22,051 nucleotides of DNA from an uncultured Mogibacterium sp. (GCF_938039775.1 NZ_CALHTQ010000192.1:1-22051); one strand, 5' to 3'. Counted from the stretch's first letter, positions 1 through 9,246 are shown. A program made the numbers and translations. Notes: generated by a model not told the origin, from the sequence alone.

Positions 1-128
1 TTTGAAGGAGTGGCCTCAACTGCAAATCCCCGTGGAATCAAGCGGTTTCTTGCGTATCCATCACTTACCTTAACAACGTCACCAGCTTTACCTGTTCCCT
101 TAACGTCTTTCTTTAATATAATCTGCAT
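1..128 (-). CDS. rplI: 50S ribosomal protein L9, N-terminal part (runs off the left edge)
   Basis: L9 binds 23S rRNA near the base of the L1 stalk. Only the first 42 codons lie in the window, beginning [19 protein letters not shown] and continuing through [18 protein letters not shown]. This matches the conserved L9 N-terminal domain, with the glycine-rich turn followed by the GYARN-LIP motif. The start is the ATG read from 128, preceded by AAGGAGGG at normal spacing. The frame stays open upstream for about 20 codons to another ATG, but the family alignment and the ribosome site favour 128. It follows gdpP on the same strand with a 163-base gap, the gdpP-rplI order known from Bacillus and relatives. 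Truncation is only due to the window edge. Confidence 0.93.
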   Translation of the reverse strand, partial: MQIILKKDVKGTGKAGDVVKVSDGYARNRLIPRGFAVEATPS

Positions 129-291
129 AATGCCCTCCTTTTCGTCTGTGCAATATCCTCTTGCTATTATTTTACTAATTCCAACCATGGGAATTCTTGT
201 TATTCTTGTAAATCCTTTTTTACTTTACTGACACACTAGGGCTCCTTCAAAATGCTCTTCGCCTATTCAGAGACTTCCGATCCTTCGGTAC

Positions 292-2094
292 CTAGTCCTG
301 TCCGTAGATGTCCGACTCTTCGCTATCCGTACCTAGATATTCTGGAACTATTTTCTTTAGCTCAGCAATTACTTCTTCTGGTTCCATATCAGTCTGTGCG
401 CCTGCTGAATTTAGGTGCCCACCACCATTAAACCTCTCCATGATTACCTGCACATTAACCTCTCCCAGAGATCTCGCACTTATTACAGTCTTGCCCTTAT
501 CATTCTTACCAGCTGCAAAAGCTGCCTTAACGCCTTTTACCATCAATAGTTCGTCAGCGACCTGTGCATTAATAATCTGAGCATCTGTTGAGTAACCCTG
601 TGAAATAGAAAGAGCTACACCTTCTTCCATGTACTCAGCATTTGCAACTGCTTCTGCCCTCATCTGGAATGATGTTACCTCAGACTGGAAGAATCTTTTA
701 ACTTCTGTTGTATCAGCACCTACACGTCTTAGCCACGCTGATGCTTCGAAAGTTCTAACACCAGTCTTGATCGAATATCTATTAGTATCTACCGTGATTC
801 CAGCAAGCAGTGCTTCTGCCTCAAACTTATTGACGATCTTCTTGTTGGAAGTGTACTGGATAATCTCCGTCATCAACTCACTTGCTGAAGATGCATATGA
901 CTCAACATATGACAATATCGCATTATCTATCGCATCGTCGGACAACCTGTGGTGGTCGATAACGACAATTTTGTCGGCTTTTTCAAGGAGTTCAGGACAT
1001 TCAACCATGTTTGGTCTATGCGTGTCTACTACGATTACGAGCGTTTTTTCTTCACATAGCTCAAGCGCCTTCTCCCTGTTTACTATCTCGTAGTCATCAG
1101 TTTCAACCGCCTGCTTGTAAATTGCCTGTAGCGCCTCGTTGTACTCCTCGATTACAATCGCAACGTCTTTTTCCATGAACTTTGCAATCTTATACGCGCC
1201 TATTCCCGAACCAAAGCAGTCCATGTCTGGCCAGCGATGTCCCATTACGATCACGTTGGAACTCTCTCTTACCAGCTGTTTAAGCGCATGAGCGATGATT
1301 CGCGACTTTCCTTTATTGTTCTTCTCCATCGACTGGAGTTTTCCACCGTAATAATGAGTTCTATCACCATTCTTTACTACAGCCTGGTCTCCACCTCGTC
1401 CCATCGCTAAATCGAGTGCTGCTTCTGCAAGCTCTGTAGCTTCTTGAAGGTTCTTAACTCCCATACCAACGCCGATGCTAAGGCTGACTGGAAAGTCGTC
1501 CTTGGTCTGAATAGCTCTTATTGTATCCAAGATAGAGAATCTTCCTTCAATTAGGTTATCAACATCTCGTCTGTAAAGTGTTGCTAAATATGTGTCTTCA
1601 CTAATGCTTTCAATTGCAGCATTGTTGGATTCTGCCCACTTGCTCAAAATCTTGTCCACCTCAGCCGGCACGGTCATTTTGCTGTCCGAAGGCGAGTTTG
1701 AAATCAGCTCATCATAGTTGTCGAGACTGATATACATCTGGCACACATGCTCGTCTCTGTAGTTAGTGCGGAGATACTCACGCTCTGTTACATTGTTGAA
1801 AAACACTGTGATTATCCCGTCTTCTCTCTCTCCACGGCCTGTTTTTAACACAAACACTTGCTCATTGCGCTTAATCCTAACTTCCTCGCCAGCTTCGTTC
1901 GCTTCTTCGAGATCTTCAATTTTATTGCCTGTTAACGCAAAGAAATTTCCATCAACTATGTCATCATATGCAAACACATTTTTTATAAGTGAATTTGCGT
2001 ATACTACGTTTCCTTCTCTATTGACCATACACGCCGGTACCGGCAAACACTCTAGGAATTCTGCGCCGGCTATGTTTCCTGCGTTTCTGTTCAT
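292..2094 (-). CDS. gdpP: Cyclic-di-AMP phosphodiesterase GdpP (DHH/DHHA1), without membrane segments
   Basis: GdpP hydrolyses the second messenger c-di-AMP to pApA and so affects wall stress, osmolyte transport and beta-lactam tolerance. The 600-residue product shows a PAS-like region (about 12-105), a degenerate GGDEF-like region (about 110-245, ending in GRGGDQ), a DHH phosphoesterase domain and a DHHA1 domain. Metal-binding residues are visible: H286, D290 and D292 in GHRWPDMD; D357 and H359 in VVDTH; D380-H381-H382; and D436 in VDTNRY. The DHHA1 motif FNGGGHLNSAG is at 555-565. Family members usually carry two N-terminal transmembrane helices. Here the protein begins almost at the PAS region and I see none, so it is probably cytosolic. 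The start has AGGAG nine bases upstream. It lies 22 bases after parB. Confidence 0.93.
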   Translation of the reverse strand: MNRNAGNIAGAEFLECLPVPACMVNREGNVVYANSLIKNVFAYDDIVDGNFFALTGNKIEDLEEANEAGEEVRIKRNEQVFVLKTGRGEREDGIITVFFNNVTEREYLRTNYRDEHVCQMYISLDNYDELISNSPSDSKMTVPAEVDKILSKWAESNNAAIESISEDTYLATLYRRDVDNLIEGRFSILDTIRAIQTKDDFPVSLSIGVGMGVKNLQEATELAEAALDLAMGRGGDQAVVKNGDRTHYYGGKLQSMEKNNKGKSRIIAHALKQLVRESSNVIVMGHRWPDMDCFGSGIGAYKIAKFMEKDVAIVIEEYNEALQAIYKQAVETDDYEIVNREKALELCEEKTLVIVVDTHRPNMVECPELLEKADKIVVIDHHRLSDDAIDNAILSYVESYASSASELMTEIIQYTSNKKIVNKFEAEALLAGITVDTNRYSIKTGVRTFEASAWLRRVGADTTEVKRFFQSEVTSFQMRAEAVANAEYMEEGVALSISQGYSTDAQIINAQVADELLMVKGVKAAFAAGKNDKGKTVISARSLGEVNVQVIMERFNGGGHLNSAGAQTDMEPEEVIAELKKIVPEYLGTDSEESDIYGQD

Positions 2095-2116
2095 AAATTT
2101 CTACTCCTAACTTTGG

Positions 2117-3271
2117 CTACTCTATACCTCTAAGCATATCTATCAACCTATTTAGCTCGTCCATGCTGTAATACTCGATTTCAATTTTTCCAGTTGACGT
2201 CTTGCCATTTATGTTGACTTTAGTGCCAAATATCTTTCTTAATTCATCCTCTACCACCGCAATTTCAGCGTTGATAGCAGGCTTTCTCTTCTTGCGCTCT
2301 GGTCGCGCATCGTCCTTTATCTTTTCAGTAAGACGCTCTGCGGCTCTTACTGATAATCCATTTCTAATAATCTTGTCGCATACTTCAAGCTGCTTCTTCT
2401 CGTCTTTGATTGTGATTATCGTTCTACCATGTGCAGCAGAAATTCTTCCTTCGATAATCATGTTCTGTATTTTATCTGGTAGCTTGAGTAATCTCAGTGA
2501 GTTAGCAATGTATGCCCTACTCTTTCCGAGTGCGTTTGAAACCTGCTCTTGCGTGAATTCAAATCTCTTAATCATCTCGTGTAGTCCGAGCGCTTCTTCT
2601 ATAGGGTCGAGATTTTCTCGCTGCATGTTTTCTATGATTGCAACAATCATATTCTGTTTCTCGTCAAAGTTTCTAATAATACAAGGAACTTTCTTGAGTT
2701 CAGCGATTCTAGCTGCGCGCCAGCGTCTCTCACCAGCTACGAGTTCATAGCCATTTGTTGCCTTTCTGATGATTAGTGGTTGAATAACTCCGTTCTCCTT
2801 AATGGAGTTAGCAAGATCCTTAAGCTTCTCTTCGTTAAAAGTCTTTCGGGGCTGGTCCTTGTTAGGTTTAATATCATTGATATCGATATATAGAACTCTA
2901 TCCTCATCATCTGACTCAGTCTGATTTGAAACTATCTGTGTTTCTGATTTCTTACCTATTGCATCCTCTAGAGTTTTATCTGCAGAAGCTTTGCTTGCCT
3001 TAATAGGCTGTGTGACTTTACTGTGCTCAGATTTCTTTTCCTTCGCACTGCTTACATTCTCTTGTGCTTTACCTCTGTGTTTGCTCCCCTTAGTGTGTCC
3101 TACAGCAAACCTTTCTCTGGCTTTATCTCCAGTTACATCATCTATCATATCAAGTAGCTTGTCATCACTGTTTTCGTCTTCATTTTGTTCCGCTTCTTCT
3201 TCGAACAGAGGAGCAGCATCTGCGAAGAGTGCATCAAGCCCTCTTCCTAGACCACCTTTTCTTTTAGCCAT
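2117..3271 (-). CDS. parB: Chromosome partitioning protein ParB (Spo0J), long-linker form
   Basis: ParB binds parS, loads as a CTP-dependent clamp, spreads on the origin region and recruits SMC. The 384-residue product starts with MAKRKGGLGRGLDALF, the basic N-terminal peptide that stimulates ParA ATPase. A highly charged, low-complexity stretch follows (about 20-125). The ParB/Srx-like domain (126-220) contains the CTP-binding GERRWRA at 180-186 and ENMQRENLDPIEEA. A helix-turn-helix follows (about 238-265, TQEQVSNALGKSRAYIANSL), then a C-terminal dimerisation region. Typical chromosomal ParB is about 280-295 residues; the surplus is the charged linker. The start overlaps the end of parA by eight bases, implying coupled translation, and AGGAG lies about 11 bases upstream. 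The matching parS sites are at 4172-4187 and 4209-4224. Confidence 0.97.
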   Translation of the reverse strand: MAKRKGGLGRGLDALFADAAPLFEEEAEQNEDENSDDKLLDMIDDVTGDKARERFAVGHTKGSKHRGKAQENVSSAKEKKSEHSKVTQPIKASKASADKTLEDAIGKKSETQIVSNQTESDDEDRVLYIDINDIKPNKDQPRKTFNEEKLKDLANSIKENGVIQPLIIRKATNGYELVAGERRWRAARIAELKKVPCIIRNFDEKQNMIVAIIENMQRENLDPIEEALGLHEMIKRFEFTQEQVSNALGKSRAYIANSLRLLKLPDKIQNMIIEGRISAAHGRTIITIKDEKKQLEVCDKIIRNGLSVRAAERLTEKIKDDARPERKKRKPAINAEIAVVEDELRKIFGTKVNINGKTSTGKIEIEYYSMDELNRLIDMLRGIE

Positions 3272-4052
3272 TTTTCTTTTTTCTCCTCTTTTCTCTATCT
3301 AGGAACTCTAATGCAAATTTGTTATAAGCTTTTGCGCCTGCAGATGATGGATCATACTTAACGATTGGCATTCCATAACTTGGTGCTTCTGCCAATCTTA
3401 CGTTTCTTGGAATTACGGTAGAGAATACATATTTCCCAAAGTATTTCTTTACCTCCTGCACTACCTGTATCGCAAGGTTTGTTCTTCCATCAAACATGCT
3501 AAGAATTACACCTTCAATCTGAAGGTCAGGGTTCATATTTTTCTTAACTAACTCAACAGTACTCATTAGCTGGCTAACTCCTTCTAGCGCGTAAAACTCG
3601 CACTGAATAGGTATTAGCACGCTGTCAACTGCTGTGAGTGAGTTGATTGTCAATAGCCCAAGTGATGGAGGGCAGTCTATGAATATGTAATCATATTCTC
3701 CTCTTACCTGCTCAATCGCCTTCTTGAGTCTTCTTTCTCTTCCCTCAATATTTACTAGTTCAATTTCAGCCCCAGCTAAATCTACACTCGCAGGAATAAT
3801 ATCCAGGTTCGCTGTCTTCGTTTGAAGTATAGCTTTATGGACGTCATAATCTTTATTAACTAGTACATCATATAGAGTATCCGTTAATTTTCTCTTTTTT
3901 ATTCCTATTCCGCTAGTGGTGTTGCCCTGTGGGTCAATATCTATTACTAACACCTTCTTGCCTTGTACGGCGAGGCAGGCACTTAGGTTTATGTTGGTAG
4001 TTGTTTTACCAACTCCACCCTTTTGATTAAATATTGCTATTGCCTTTCCCAT
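3264..4052 (-). CDS. parA: Chromosome partitioning ATPase ParA (Soj)
   Basis: This is a deviant Walker-type ATPase that binds DNA non-specifically as an ATP dimer and, with ParB-parS, moves and separates replication origins. In Bacillus, Soj also modulates DnaA. The 262-residue product begins MGKAIAIFNQKGGVGKTTT, giving a deviant P-loop (KGGVGKTT, residues 11-18) with the signature lysine K11. It also has VIDIDPQGN, FIDCPPSLG and a C-terminal SYGMPIVKYDP motif, all typical of Soj, and the length is normal. AAGGAG lies six bases before the ATG. It overlaps parB by eight bases. The upstream gap of 226 bases holds two parS sites and a possible promoter. Confidence 0.97.
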   Translation of the reverse strand: MGKAIAIFNQKGGVGKTTTNINLSACLAVQGKKVLVIDIDPQGNTTSGIGIKKRKLTDTLYDVLVNKDYDVHKAILQTKTANLDIIPASVDLAGAEIELVNIEGRERRLKKAIEQVRGEYDYIFIDCPPSLGLLTINSLTAVDSVLIPIQCEFYALEGVSQLMSTVELVKKNMNPDLQIEGVILSMFDGRTNLAIQVVQEVKKYFGKYVFSTVIPRNVRLAEAPSYGMPIVKYDPSSAGAKAYNKFALEFLDREKRRKKKNG

Positions 4053-4084
4053 ATAAGTCTCCTTTTCGAGATTTCACTATTGTA

Positions 4085-4113
4085 ATTATATATTATTACA
4101 GCTCTCCTATCTA
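4085..4113 (-). promoter_or_regulatory. Possible parA promoter
   Basis: Read on the minus strand there is TAGATA (4113-4108), a 17-base spacer and TATAAT (4090-4085), about 33 bases before the parA start. The -10 is perfect and the -35 matches four of six. The -10 sits inside an imperfect inverted repeat with TGTAAT/ATTACA arms (4081-4100), which might be an operator. A second TATAAT at 4138-4133 has a weaker -35 context. AT-rich DNA gives such matches by chance, so this is tentative. Confidence 0.35.
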
Positions 4114-4171
4114 TATTTACGACCTATTTCTTATTATATTTGCGTGAGTTTTTAGTGAAGTTTTTACTCAA

Positions 4172-4187
4172 TGTTTCACGTGAAACA
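4172..4187. promoter_or_regulatory. parS: parS site 1 (ParB/Spo0J binding site)
   Basis: The 16-base palindrome TGTTTCACGTGAAACA is identical to the consensus parS of Bacillus subtilis and other Firmicutes. It lies in the rsmG-parA gap, next to the genes for its binding protein, and about 6.8 kb from the oriC boxes. Confidence 0.97.
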
Positions 4188-4208
4188 ATATGTAGTGGGT
4201 AGCAAAAA

Positions 4209-4224
4209 TGTTTCACGTGAAACA
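4209..4224. promoter_or_regulatory. parS: parS site 2 (tandem copy)
   Basis: This is a second perfect TGTTTCACGTGAAACA, 21 bases after the first, with centres 37 bases apart. Here the palindrome extends three further bases on each side (4206-4227) because AAA and TTT flank it. Two perfect copies this close should give a strong ParB loading point. Confidence 0.97.
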
Positions 4225-4278
4225 TTTCGCTTTCCCACTACACCGTTGCAAAAAATTATATTGTATGATTCAGTAATA

Positions 4279-4986
4279 TTAACGAATTGGAGTCTTTTTA
4301 GCGACACCCGGCTTGCGAGGAAACCGTTTAGGGGTATCATTAATCTTTTTTATGAAAATAAGTCTATGCCCAGATATAGCGTTTGTTTGTTTTGACGGAT
4401 TCTCTATCTTATCAATCTTTCCTCCAAGCACCTTAACAGCCGTTTCTGCAGCAGCTATTTCATCTTCTGCTCCTTCTCCCTTATAAGGAATAAAGAAGCC
4501 GCCTTTCTTAACAAGAGGAAGGCACCACTCAGATAACACATCCAGGGATGCGACGGCTCTCGAAACACAAGCATCTGCCTTTTCTCTATATTTTATATCG
4601 TGACCCATATCTTCAGCTCTAACATGTAGAAGCTCAATATTATTTATTCCGAGTTCTTCAGCAGCCTGCTTTATAACTTTCAATCTCTTGTTAAGCGAAT
4701 CGGCAAGAATAAATTTTTTATCAGGATTAGTAATGGCAAGAGGGATACCTGGGAACCCTCCTCCAGTACCCATATCTACGATTGTTTTAGCCTTCTGAAA
4801 TTCTTCGTAATCATTGCAAGCTAATGAGTCTACAATATGTTTCTCTAGGAATTCATTCTCTTCTCTAACAGCTGTGAGATTTATATTCTTGTTGATTTCA
4901 AGAATTCTCTGCATATAACTGATCATCTTTCCAGTCATATCAACACCATATTTGCTATTGAGTTCGGAGATTATTCTATCCTTCAT
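4279..4986 (-). CDS. rsmG: 16S rRNA (guanine-N7)-methyltransferase RsmG (GidB)
   Basis: RsmG uses S-adenosylmethionine to methylate N7 of a guanine in the 530 loop of 16S rRNA; loss is known to give low-level streptomycin resistance. The 235-residue product has NINLTAVRE near the N-terminus, the SAM-binding loop [16 protein letters not shown], and later [13 protein letters not shown], all characteristic of the family. A longer reading from 5031 is possible. The ATG at 4986 is preferred because GAGAGGAAAG lies just before it and the resulting length fits the family. This start lies inside the last codons of mnmG (11-base overlap), so translation is probably coupled. It ends the mnmE-mnmG-rsmG block. 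Confidence 0.95.
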   Translation of the reverse strand: MKDRIISELNSKYGVDMTGKMISYMQRILEINKNINLTAVREENEFLEKHIVDSLACNDYEEFQKAKTIVDMGTGGGFPGIPLAITNPDKKFILADSLNKRLKVIKQAAEELGINNIELLHVRAEDMGHDIKYREKADACVSRAVASLDVLSEWCLPLVKKGGFFIPYKGEGAEDEIAAAETAVKVLGGKIDKIENPSKQTNAISGHRLIFIKKINDTPKRFPRKPGVAKKTPIR

Positions 4987-6922
4987 ACTCTTTCCTCTCA
5001 CTACGTTCAATACTTCTTCTCTCCTTTTCAAGATAGATTAGAAGCACATTAATATCCGCTGGTGATACGCCACTGATTCTACTTGCCTGTCCAATACTGA
5101 TAGGGCTTATCTCAGTAAGTTTCTGTCTTGCTTCAAGTCTTAACCCGTTAATTTCATTGTAGTTAATATCTTCTGTAAGCCTTTTGTTTTCAAGCTTCTT
5201 CATCTTTTCCACTTGTGCAAGTTGCTTATCAATATATCCAGCATATTTAATTCTGACTTCAACCTCATACCTTTCAGCACGATTAAGTTCCGGTCTAGTT
5301 TCATCATCTATTTCTTGTAATGCTTCATAAGATATCTCAGGTCTTCTAAGCAAATCATAGAATGTAATATTATTATTCGTTGCCTCGTGGCTGCCTTGAG
5401 ATACTAGAAACTCATTAAGTATACTAAATTCTGCATACTTGTTTTTTAGTCTTTCGATTTCTCTATCTACGAGTTTTTTCTTTGCAACAAACTTTGAATA
5501 TCTTTCCTCGGATACTAGTCCGTACTCATATCCTATTTCTGTTAAACGTCGATCTGCATTATCTTGTCTCAAAATAAGTCTAAATTCTGCTCTAGACGTC
5601 ATTATTCTATAAGGCTCCATAGTACCTTTCGTCACTAAATCGTCGATTAGAACGCCAATATAAGCCTCGTTTCTTCCGAGCACTAGAGGATTTTCACCAT
5701 TAATCTTGCGAGCAGCGTTAATTCCAGCTATAAGACCTTGTGCAGCTGCTTCTTCATATCCAGAGCTTCCATTAAACTGTCCAGCACAGAACATATTATC
5801 TATAAGCTTGCTCTCAAGGCTAGGCTTCAGAGTTGTTGGATCAACACAATCATATTCGATAGCATATGCGGGTCTAACGATCTCTGCTTCTTCAAGTCCT
5901 GGAATTGTACGATAGAATTTTTCCTGTACATCCTCAGGTAAACTTGATGACATACCCTGAATATACATCTCATCAGTATCAAGACCTTCTGGCTCAACGA
6001 AAAGTTGATGCCTATCTCTATCTTTAAATCTCGAAACCTTATCTTCAATAGAAGGACAGTATCTCGGACCGACGCCCACAATGTTGCCGGAATACATCGC
6101 CGAACGCTCTATATTTTCAAGGATAATCCTGTGTGTTTCGCTATTAGTATAAGAAAGCCAGCATGAAATCTGATTTCGACCGAGATTGTTTCCCTCATTC
6201 ATAAATGAAAAAGGAATAATCTCATCATCCCCTTCTTGCTGCTTCATCTTGTCATAATCTAGCGTCGAAGCGAGCATCCGCGCAGGAGTACCTGTCTTGA
6301 ATCTACGCATTGGAAGACCGTACTCATGTAGTTTCTCTGCCAGTTCCATAGACGGAGCCAATCCGCTAGGACCGCTGTAATAAGCACTTTCACCTATAAA
6401 TATCTTTCCAGCTAGGAATGTACCTGTACACATGATTATAGCTTTGGCCATGTAAATAGAGTTAGTTCTCGTCAAAACCCCACATACTACACCTTCTTCG
6501 ATGATAAGATCAACAACCTCCGCCTGCTTGAGACTGAGTCTTTCCTCATTCTCGATAGTCTTCTTCATCTCCAGGTGGTATCTCGTCTTATCCGCCTGTG
6601 CACGAAGTGAATGGACTGCTGGACCCTTTGAGGTGTTGAGCATCTTGCTCTGAATAAAAGTCCTGTCAATATTGAGTCCCATCTCTCCACCGAGAGCATC
6701 AATCTCGCAGACCAGATGACCTTTACCAGTTCCACCAATAGATGGATTACAAGGCATCATTGCGACAGACTCTAGATTCATCGATAGAAGCAAAGTCTCG
6801 CAGCCAATTCTTGCAGCCGCAAGTCCAGCTTCACAGCCAGCATGACCAGCACCAACAACTACTACATCGTATTCGCCCATCATACTATATTTATTTGAAT
6901 TCTTGATTTCTTGCAAATTCAT
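4976..6922 (-). CDS. mnmG: tRNA uridine-5-carboxymethylaminomethyl modification enzyme MnmG (GidA)
   Basis: MnmG is the FAD-dependent partner of MnmE; together they install (carboxymethyl)aminomethyl at C5 of the wobble uridine of certain tRNAs. The 648-residue product has the dinucleotide-binding motif [13 protein letters not shown] near its N-terminus, then [17 protein letters not shown] and DALGGEMG, which are GidA signatures. Further on are [11 protein letters not shown] and [15 protein letters not shown]. The C-terminus keeps the helical MnmE/tRNA-binding region ([17 protein letters not shown]). An upstream TTG at 6940 is open in frame, but the ATG at 6922 has AGGAAA at good spacing and begins two bases after the mnmE stop. 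The ribosome site therefore lies in the last codons of mnmE. Confidence 0.97.
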   Translation of the reverse strand: MNLQEIKNSNKYSMMGEYDVVVVGAGHAGCEAGLAAARIGCETLLLSMNLESVAMMPCNPSIGGTGKGHLVCEIDALGGEMGLNIDRTFIQSKMLNTSKGPAVHSLRAQADKTRYHLEMKKTIENEERLSLKQAEVVDLIIEEGVVCGVLTRTNSIYMAKAIIMCTGTFLAGKIFIGESAYYSGPSGLAPSMELAEKLHEYGLPMRRFKTGTPARMLASTLDYDKMKQQEGDDEIIPFSFMNEGNNLGRNQISCWLSYTNSETHRIILENIERSAMYSGNIVGVGPRYCPSIEDKVSRFKDRDRHQLFVEPEGLDTDEMYIQGMSSSLPEDVQEKFYRTIPGLEEAEIVRPAYAIEYDCVDPTTLKPSLESKLIDNMFCAGQFNGSSGYEEAAAQGLIAGINAARKINGENPLVLGRNEAYIGVLIDDLVTKGTMEPYRIMTSRAEFRLILRQDNADRRLTEIGYEYGLVSEERYSKFVAKKKLVDREIERLKNKYAEFSILNEFLVSQGSHEATNNNITFYDLLRRPEISYEALQEIDDETRPELNRAERYEVEVRIKYAGYIDKQLAQVEKMKKLENKRLTEDINYNEINGLRLEARQKLTEISPISIGQASRISGVSPADINVLLIYLEKERRSIERSERKEYEG

Positions 6923-6924
6923 AA

Positions 6925-8298
6925 TTATTTTCCTAAACAAAACTTAGAGAAGATCGTATCTAAAATTTCTTCACTCGCGGTTTCTCCGATTATTTCTCCT
7001 AAAATCTGAAATGCATCATTTGATTCAATCTCAGCAATTTCAAGTGGTTCGTGCATATTTAAAAGTTCTATACTACGTCCTAGTGATTCATTTGCTCTAA
7101 CAAGAGCATCCTTATGTCTTTCATTTGTGACTATGTTGCCATCATCACTTCTAATCATTCCCGCTTTAAAAATATCCTCTATCGCATCCCTCACTTTACC
7201 GATTCCATCGATAGTCTTTACAGTTGTATAAACTGTACTATTGCAATTAAGTATTCTATTGATATACTCAATTTCACTATCGGGTATGGATAATCCAAGG
7301 TCTTCTTTATTAATTACAAGAAGCACTTGTTTTCCCTTTATATGTCTGGCAATCTCTACATCTTCATCATCTAGATTACCACTTCCATCTATAACCATAA
7401 TCACGAGGTCAGCGATATTAATCTCATTCTTTGATCTTTCGATGCCAATCTGCTCTATGACATCATCGGTGTCTCTAATTCCGGCAGTATCTACGATTAC
7501 AATAGGAAATCCACCAATAGTAGCACTCTCTTCAATCGTATCCCTAGTCGTTCCCGGAATATTAGTAACAATAGCTCTATCTTCGCCGAGAAGACCGTTC
7601 ATAAGAGATGATTTTCCGACGTTAGTGCGGCCAACGAGCGCCAACTTAATTCCTTCTCTAGCAAGCTTTCCAAATTCAGCAGATTTAATTAAGATAATAA
7701 GCTTTTCCTGCAGCTTCGTAAGCTCAGCAATGAATTCATCATAGGCAACTTGTTCTATATCTTCATCAGGAAAGTCTATATTAACATTCATTTGAGCCAA
7801 TACATTTAATATATTACTGCGAATATCAATAATTTCCTGACCCAGACTGCCGTTAAGTTGGTCAGATGCAATGCTAAGCGGTTTCTCACTTCTAGATTTA
7901 ATCAAATCAATTACTGCCTCAGCCTGTGAAAGGTCTAGCCTACCATTTAAAAAGGCGTTTTTTGTAAATTCTCCAGGATCTGCAAGTCTTGCTCCAGCAG
8001 CAATTATGCTTCTTAGAATAAGCTTAAGAGAAACATTACTTCCATGCGCCTGAAACTCGACTACATCGTCACCAGTAAATGTATGTGGTGATTTCATATA
8101 TATTACAACCATGTCATCAATTACAGTTCCAGTCTTATCAATAGCGTGACCATAGTAAACGTGACGAGGCACTACATCATCAGGACATTCACGATATACA
8201 CTTTTCATTATATGAAGTGAATTCGGCCCACTAACACGAACTATACCCACTCCTCCTTCTCCTAGAGGAGTCGCAATTGCAGCAATTGTATCTGCCAT
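6925..8298 (-). CDS. mnmE: tRNA modification GTPase MnmE (TrmE)
   Basis: MnmE is the GTPase partner of MnmG in wobble-uridine modification. The 457-residue product starts [24 protein letters not shown], the conserved N-terminal tetrahydrofolate-binding domain. A helical domain follows, interrupted by a G domain with P-loop GRTNVGKSS (about 223-231), [15 protein letters not shown] and the NKED base-specificity motif. The protein ends FSKFCLGK, the family's invariant C-terminal cysteine motif. The frame is open to 8331, but the ATG at 8298 has AGGAGAAATT before it and matches the usual N-terminus. An intrinsic terminator ends only 22 bases upstream, between jag and this gene, so its own promoter or read-through is needed. 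Confidence 0.97.
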   Translation of the reverse strand: MADTIAAIATPLGEGGVGIVRVSGPNSLHIMKSVYRECPDDVVPRHVYYGHAIDKTGTVIDDMVVIYMKSPHTFTGDDVVEFQAHGSNVSLKLILRSIIAAGARLADPGEFTKNAFLNGRLDLSQAEAVIDLIKSRSEKPLSIASDQLNGSLGQEIIDIRSNILNVLAQMNVNIDFPDEDIEQVAYDEFIAELTKLQEKLIILIKSAEFGKLAREGIKLALVGRTNVGKSSLMNGLLGEDRAIVTNIPGTTRDTIEESATIGGFPIVIVDTAGIRDTDDVIEQIGIERSKNEINIADLVIMVIDGSGNLDDEDVEIARHIKGKQVLLVINKEDLGLSIPDSEIEYINRILNCNSTVYTTVKTIDGIGKVRDAIEDIFKAGMIRSDDGNIVTNERHKDALVRANESLGRSIELLNMHEPLEIAEIESNDAFQILGEIIGETASEEILDTIFSKFCLGK

Positions 8299-8320
8299 AA
8301 TTTCTCCTATTTGACGAAAA

Positions 8321-8341
8321 GAGCCCATCAAAGATGGGCTC
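8321..8341 (-). terminator. Intrinsic terminator after jag
   Basis: Read on the minus strand, GAGCCCATC (8341-8333), a TTT loop and GATGGGCTC (8329-8321) form a perfect nine-base-pair stem, followed at once by TTTTCG. It begins seven bases after the jag stop codon and separates the rpmH-jag group from mnmE. The T-run is short, so read-through is likely. Confidence 0.8.
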
Positions 8342-8347
8342 TCAGTG

Positions 8348-9244
8348 TTATTTCTTCTCGATTATAACTCTTCTATAAGGGTCTTTACCCTCACTCCTAG
8401 TTGTTACACTTGGATGATTTTGAAGTGTTGAGTGAATAACCTTACGTTCGTAAGGATTCATTGGTTCAAGAGTAATCTTTCTCTCGGAACGCTCAACCTT
8501 ACCAGCTAGTCTATTAGCAAGACTTATTAGGGTCTGCTCTCTCTTAGCTCTGTAGTTCTCAGCGTCCATAACAACTCTGGTGTATCCGCCATTTTCCTTG
8601 TTAACAACAAGGCTAGCTAGATACTGAACAGCATCGAGTGTCTGTCCTCTCTTGCCGATGATTGTACCAGTGTCTGCACCAGTCACATTCACGTAGATAA
8701 GATCCTTTCCTTCCTTAACTTCGAAATCGAGGTCAATGCCCATCTCTTTGGTGATTTCTTTTAGGAAAGCTTCTACTGGATGATCTTGTACTGGTGTGAG
8801 CTTATCAACATCAAGAAGCAGAGTTGGTTCAAAATTACCATTATCTCTCTTGCTTCTCTCTCTGTTCTTCTTAGGTCTAGAAGATTTCTTCTTCTCTCCC
8901 TGTCTTGCACGCTCGCTCGCACGAGCATCCTCAAGCTCTTCCTCTTCATACTTATCGTAATCTTTTCTGATCTCATCCGGAACAACAATAGTGTTATTCT
9001 CAGGAAGACCCGCGAGGATTCTGTCTATATCATCGAAAGTTGCTTTTTCTCTATGTGCTTTATCAGCACCATCATTCTTGGGAGTAACTCTCACTTTAGC
9101 AAGTTTAGATCCTATACCGAGGAATCCTTTGCTTGATTCCTCAAGGATTTCAACGTTGACTTCATCTCTGGTGAGTTTGAGTTCCTGAAGCGCAAGCTCT
9201 ACGGCTGTGTCGACATCAACTCCCCATTTTTCTGAAGCTTTCAT
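8348..9244 (-). CDS. khpB: RNA-binding protein KhpB (Jag/EloR family)
   Basis: KhpB/Jag is a KH-R3H RNA-binding protein linked to cell elongation and division in Firmicutes, usually encoded just after yidC. The roughly 298-residue product has a Jag_N domain (KWGVDVDTAVELALQEL, then SSKGFLGIGSKLAKVRV). A charged linker follows (about 75-145, rich in R, K and E), then a KH domain with GTIIGKRGQTLDAVQYLASL. The C-terminal R3H domain contains RAKREQTLISLANRLAG and ends NPYERKVIHSTLQNHPSV. There are two adjacent ATGs, at 9247 and 9244. The first overlaps the yidC stop as TAATG; the second is better spaced from AAAGGA and is used here. A terminator follows immediately. Confidence 0.95.
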   Translation of the reverse strand: MKASEKWGVDVDTAVELALQELKLTRDEVNVEILEESSKGFLGIGSKLAKVRVTPKNDGADKAHREKATFDDIDRILAGLPENNTIVVPDEIRKDYDKYEEEELEDARASERARQGEKKKSSRPKKNRERSKRDNGNFEPTLLLDVDKLTPVQDHPVEAFLKEITKEMGIDLDFEVKEGKDLIYVNVTGADTGTIIGKRGQTLDAVQYLASLVVNKENGGYTRVVMDAENYRAKREQTLISLANRLAGKVERSERKITLEPMNPYERKVIHSTLQNHPSVTTRSEGKDPYRRVIIEKK

Positions 9245-9246
9245 CA

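Noticed and set aside
129..191. In-frame upstream extension of rplI beginning [12 protein letters not shown]
   Set aside because: L9 proteins start at the position of the ATG at 128, which has AAGGAGGG directly before it.
629..1093. Long plus-strand ORF opposite gdpP (and similar ones opposite parB, mnmE and gyrA)
   Set aside because: They are antisense shadows with serine-rich translations, no ribosome sites and no family resemblance, while the other strand encodes clear genes.
4206..4227. parS palindrome as an rsmG terminator hairpin
   Set aside because: It has no loop as a stem and the exact match to the ParB site explains it fully.
4171..4395. Plus-strand ORF of 74 codons beginning MFHVKQ
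   Set aside because: Its first codons are the parS palindrome itself, it runs antisense into rsmG and it has no ribosome site; such MFHVKQ-type ORFs are artefacts of parS.
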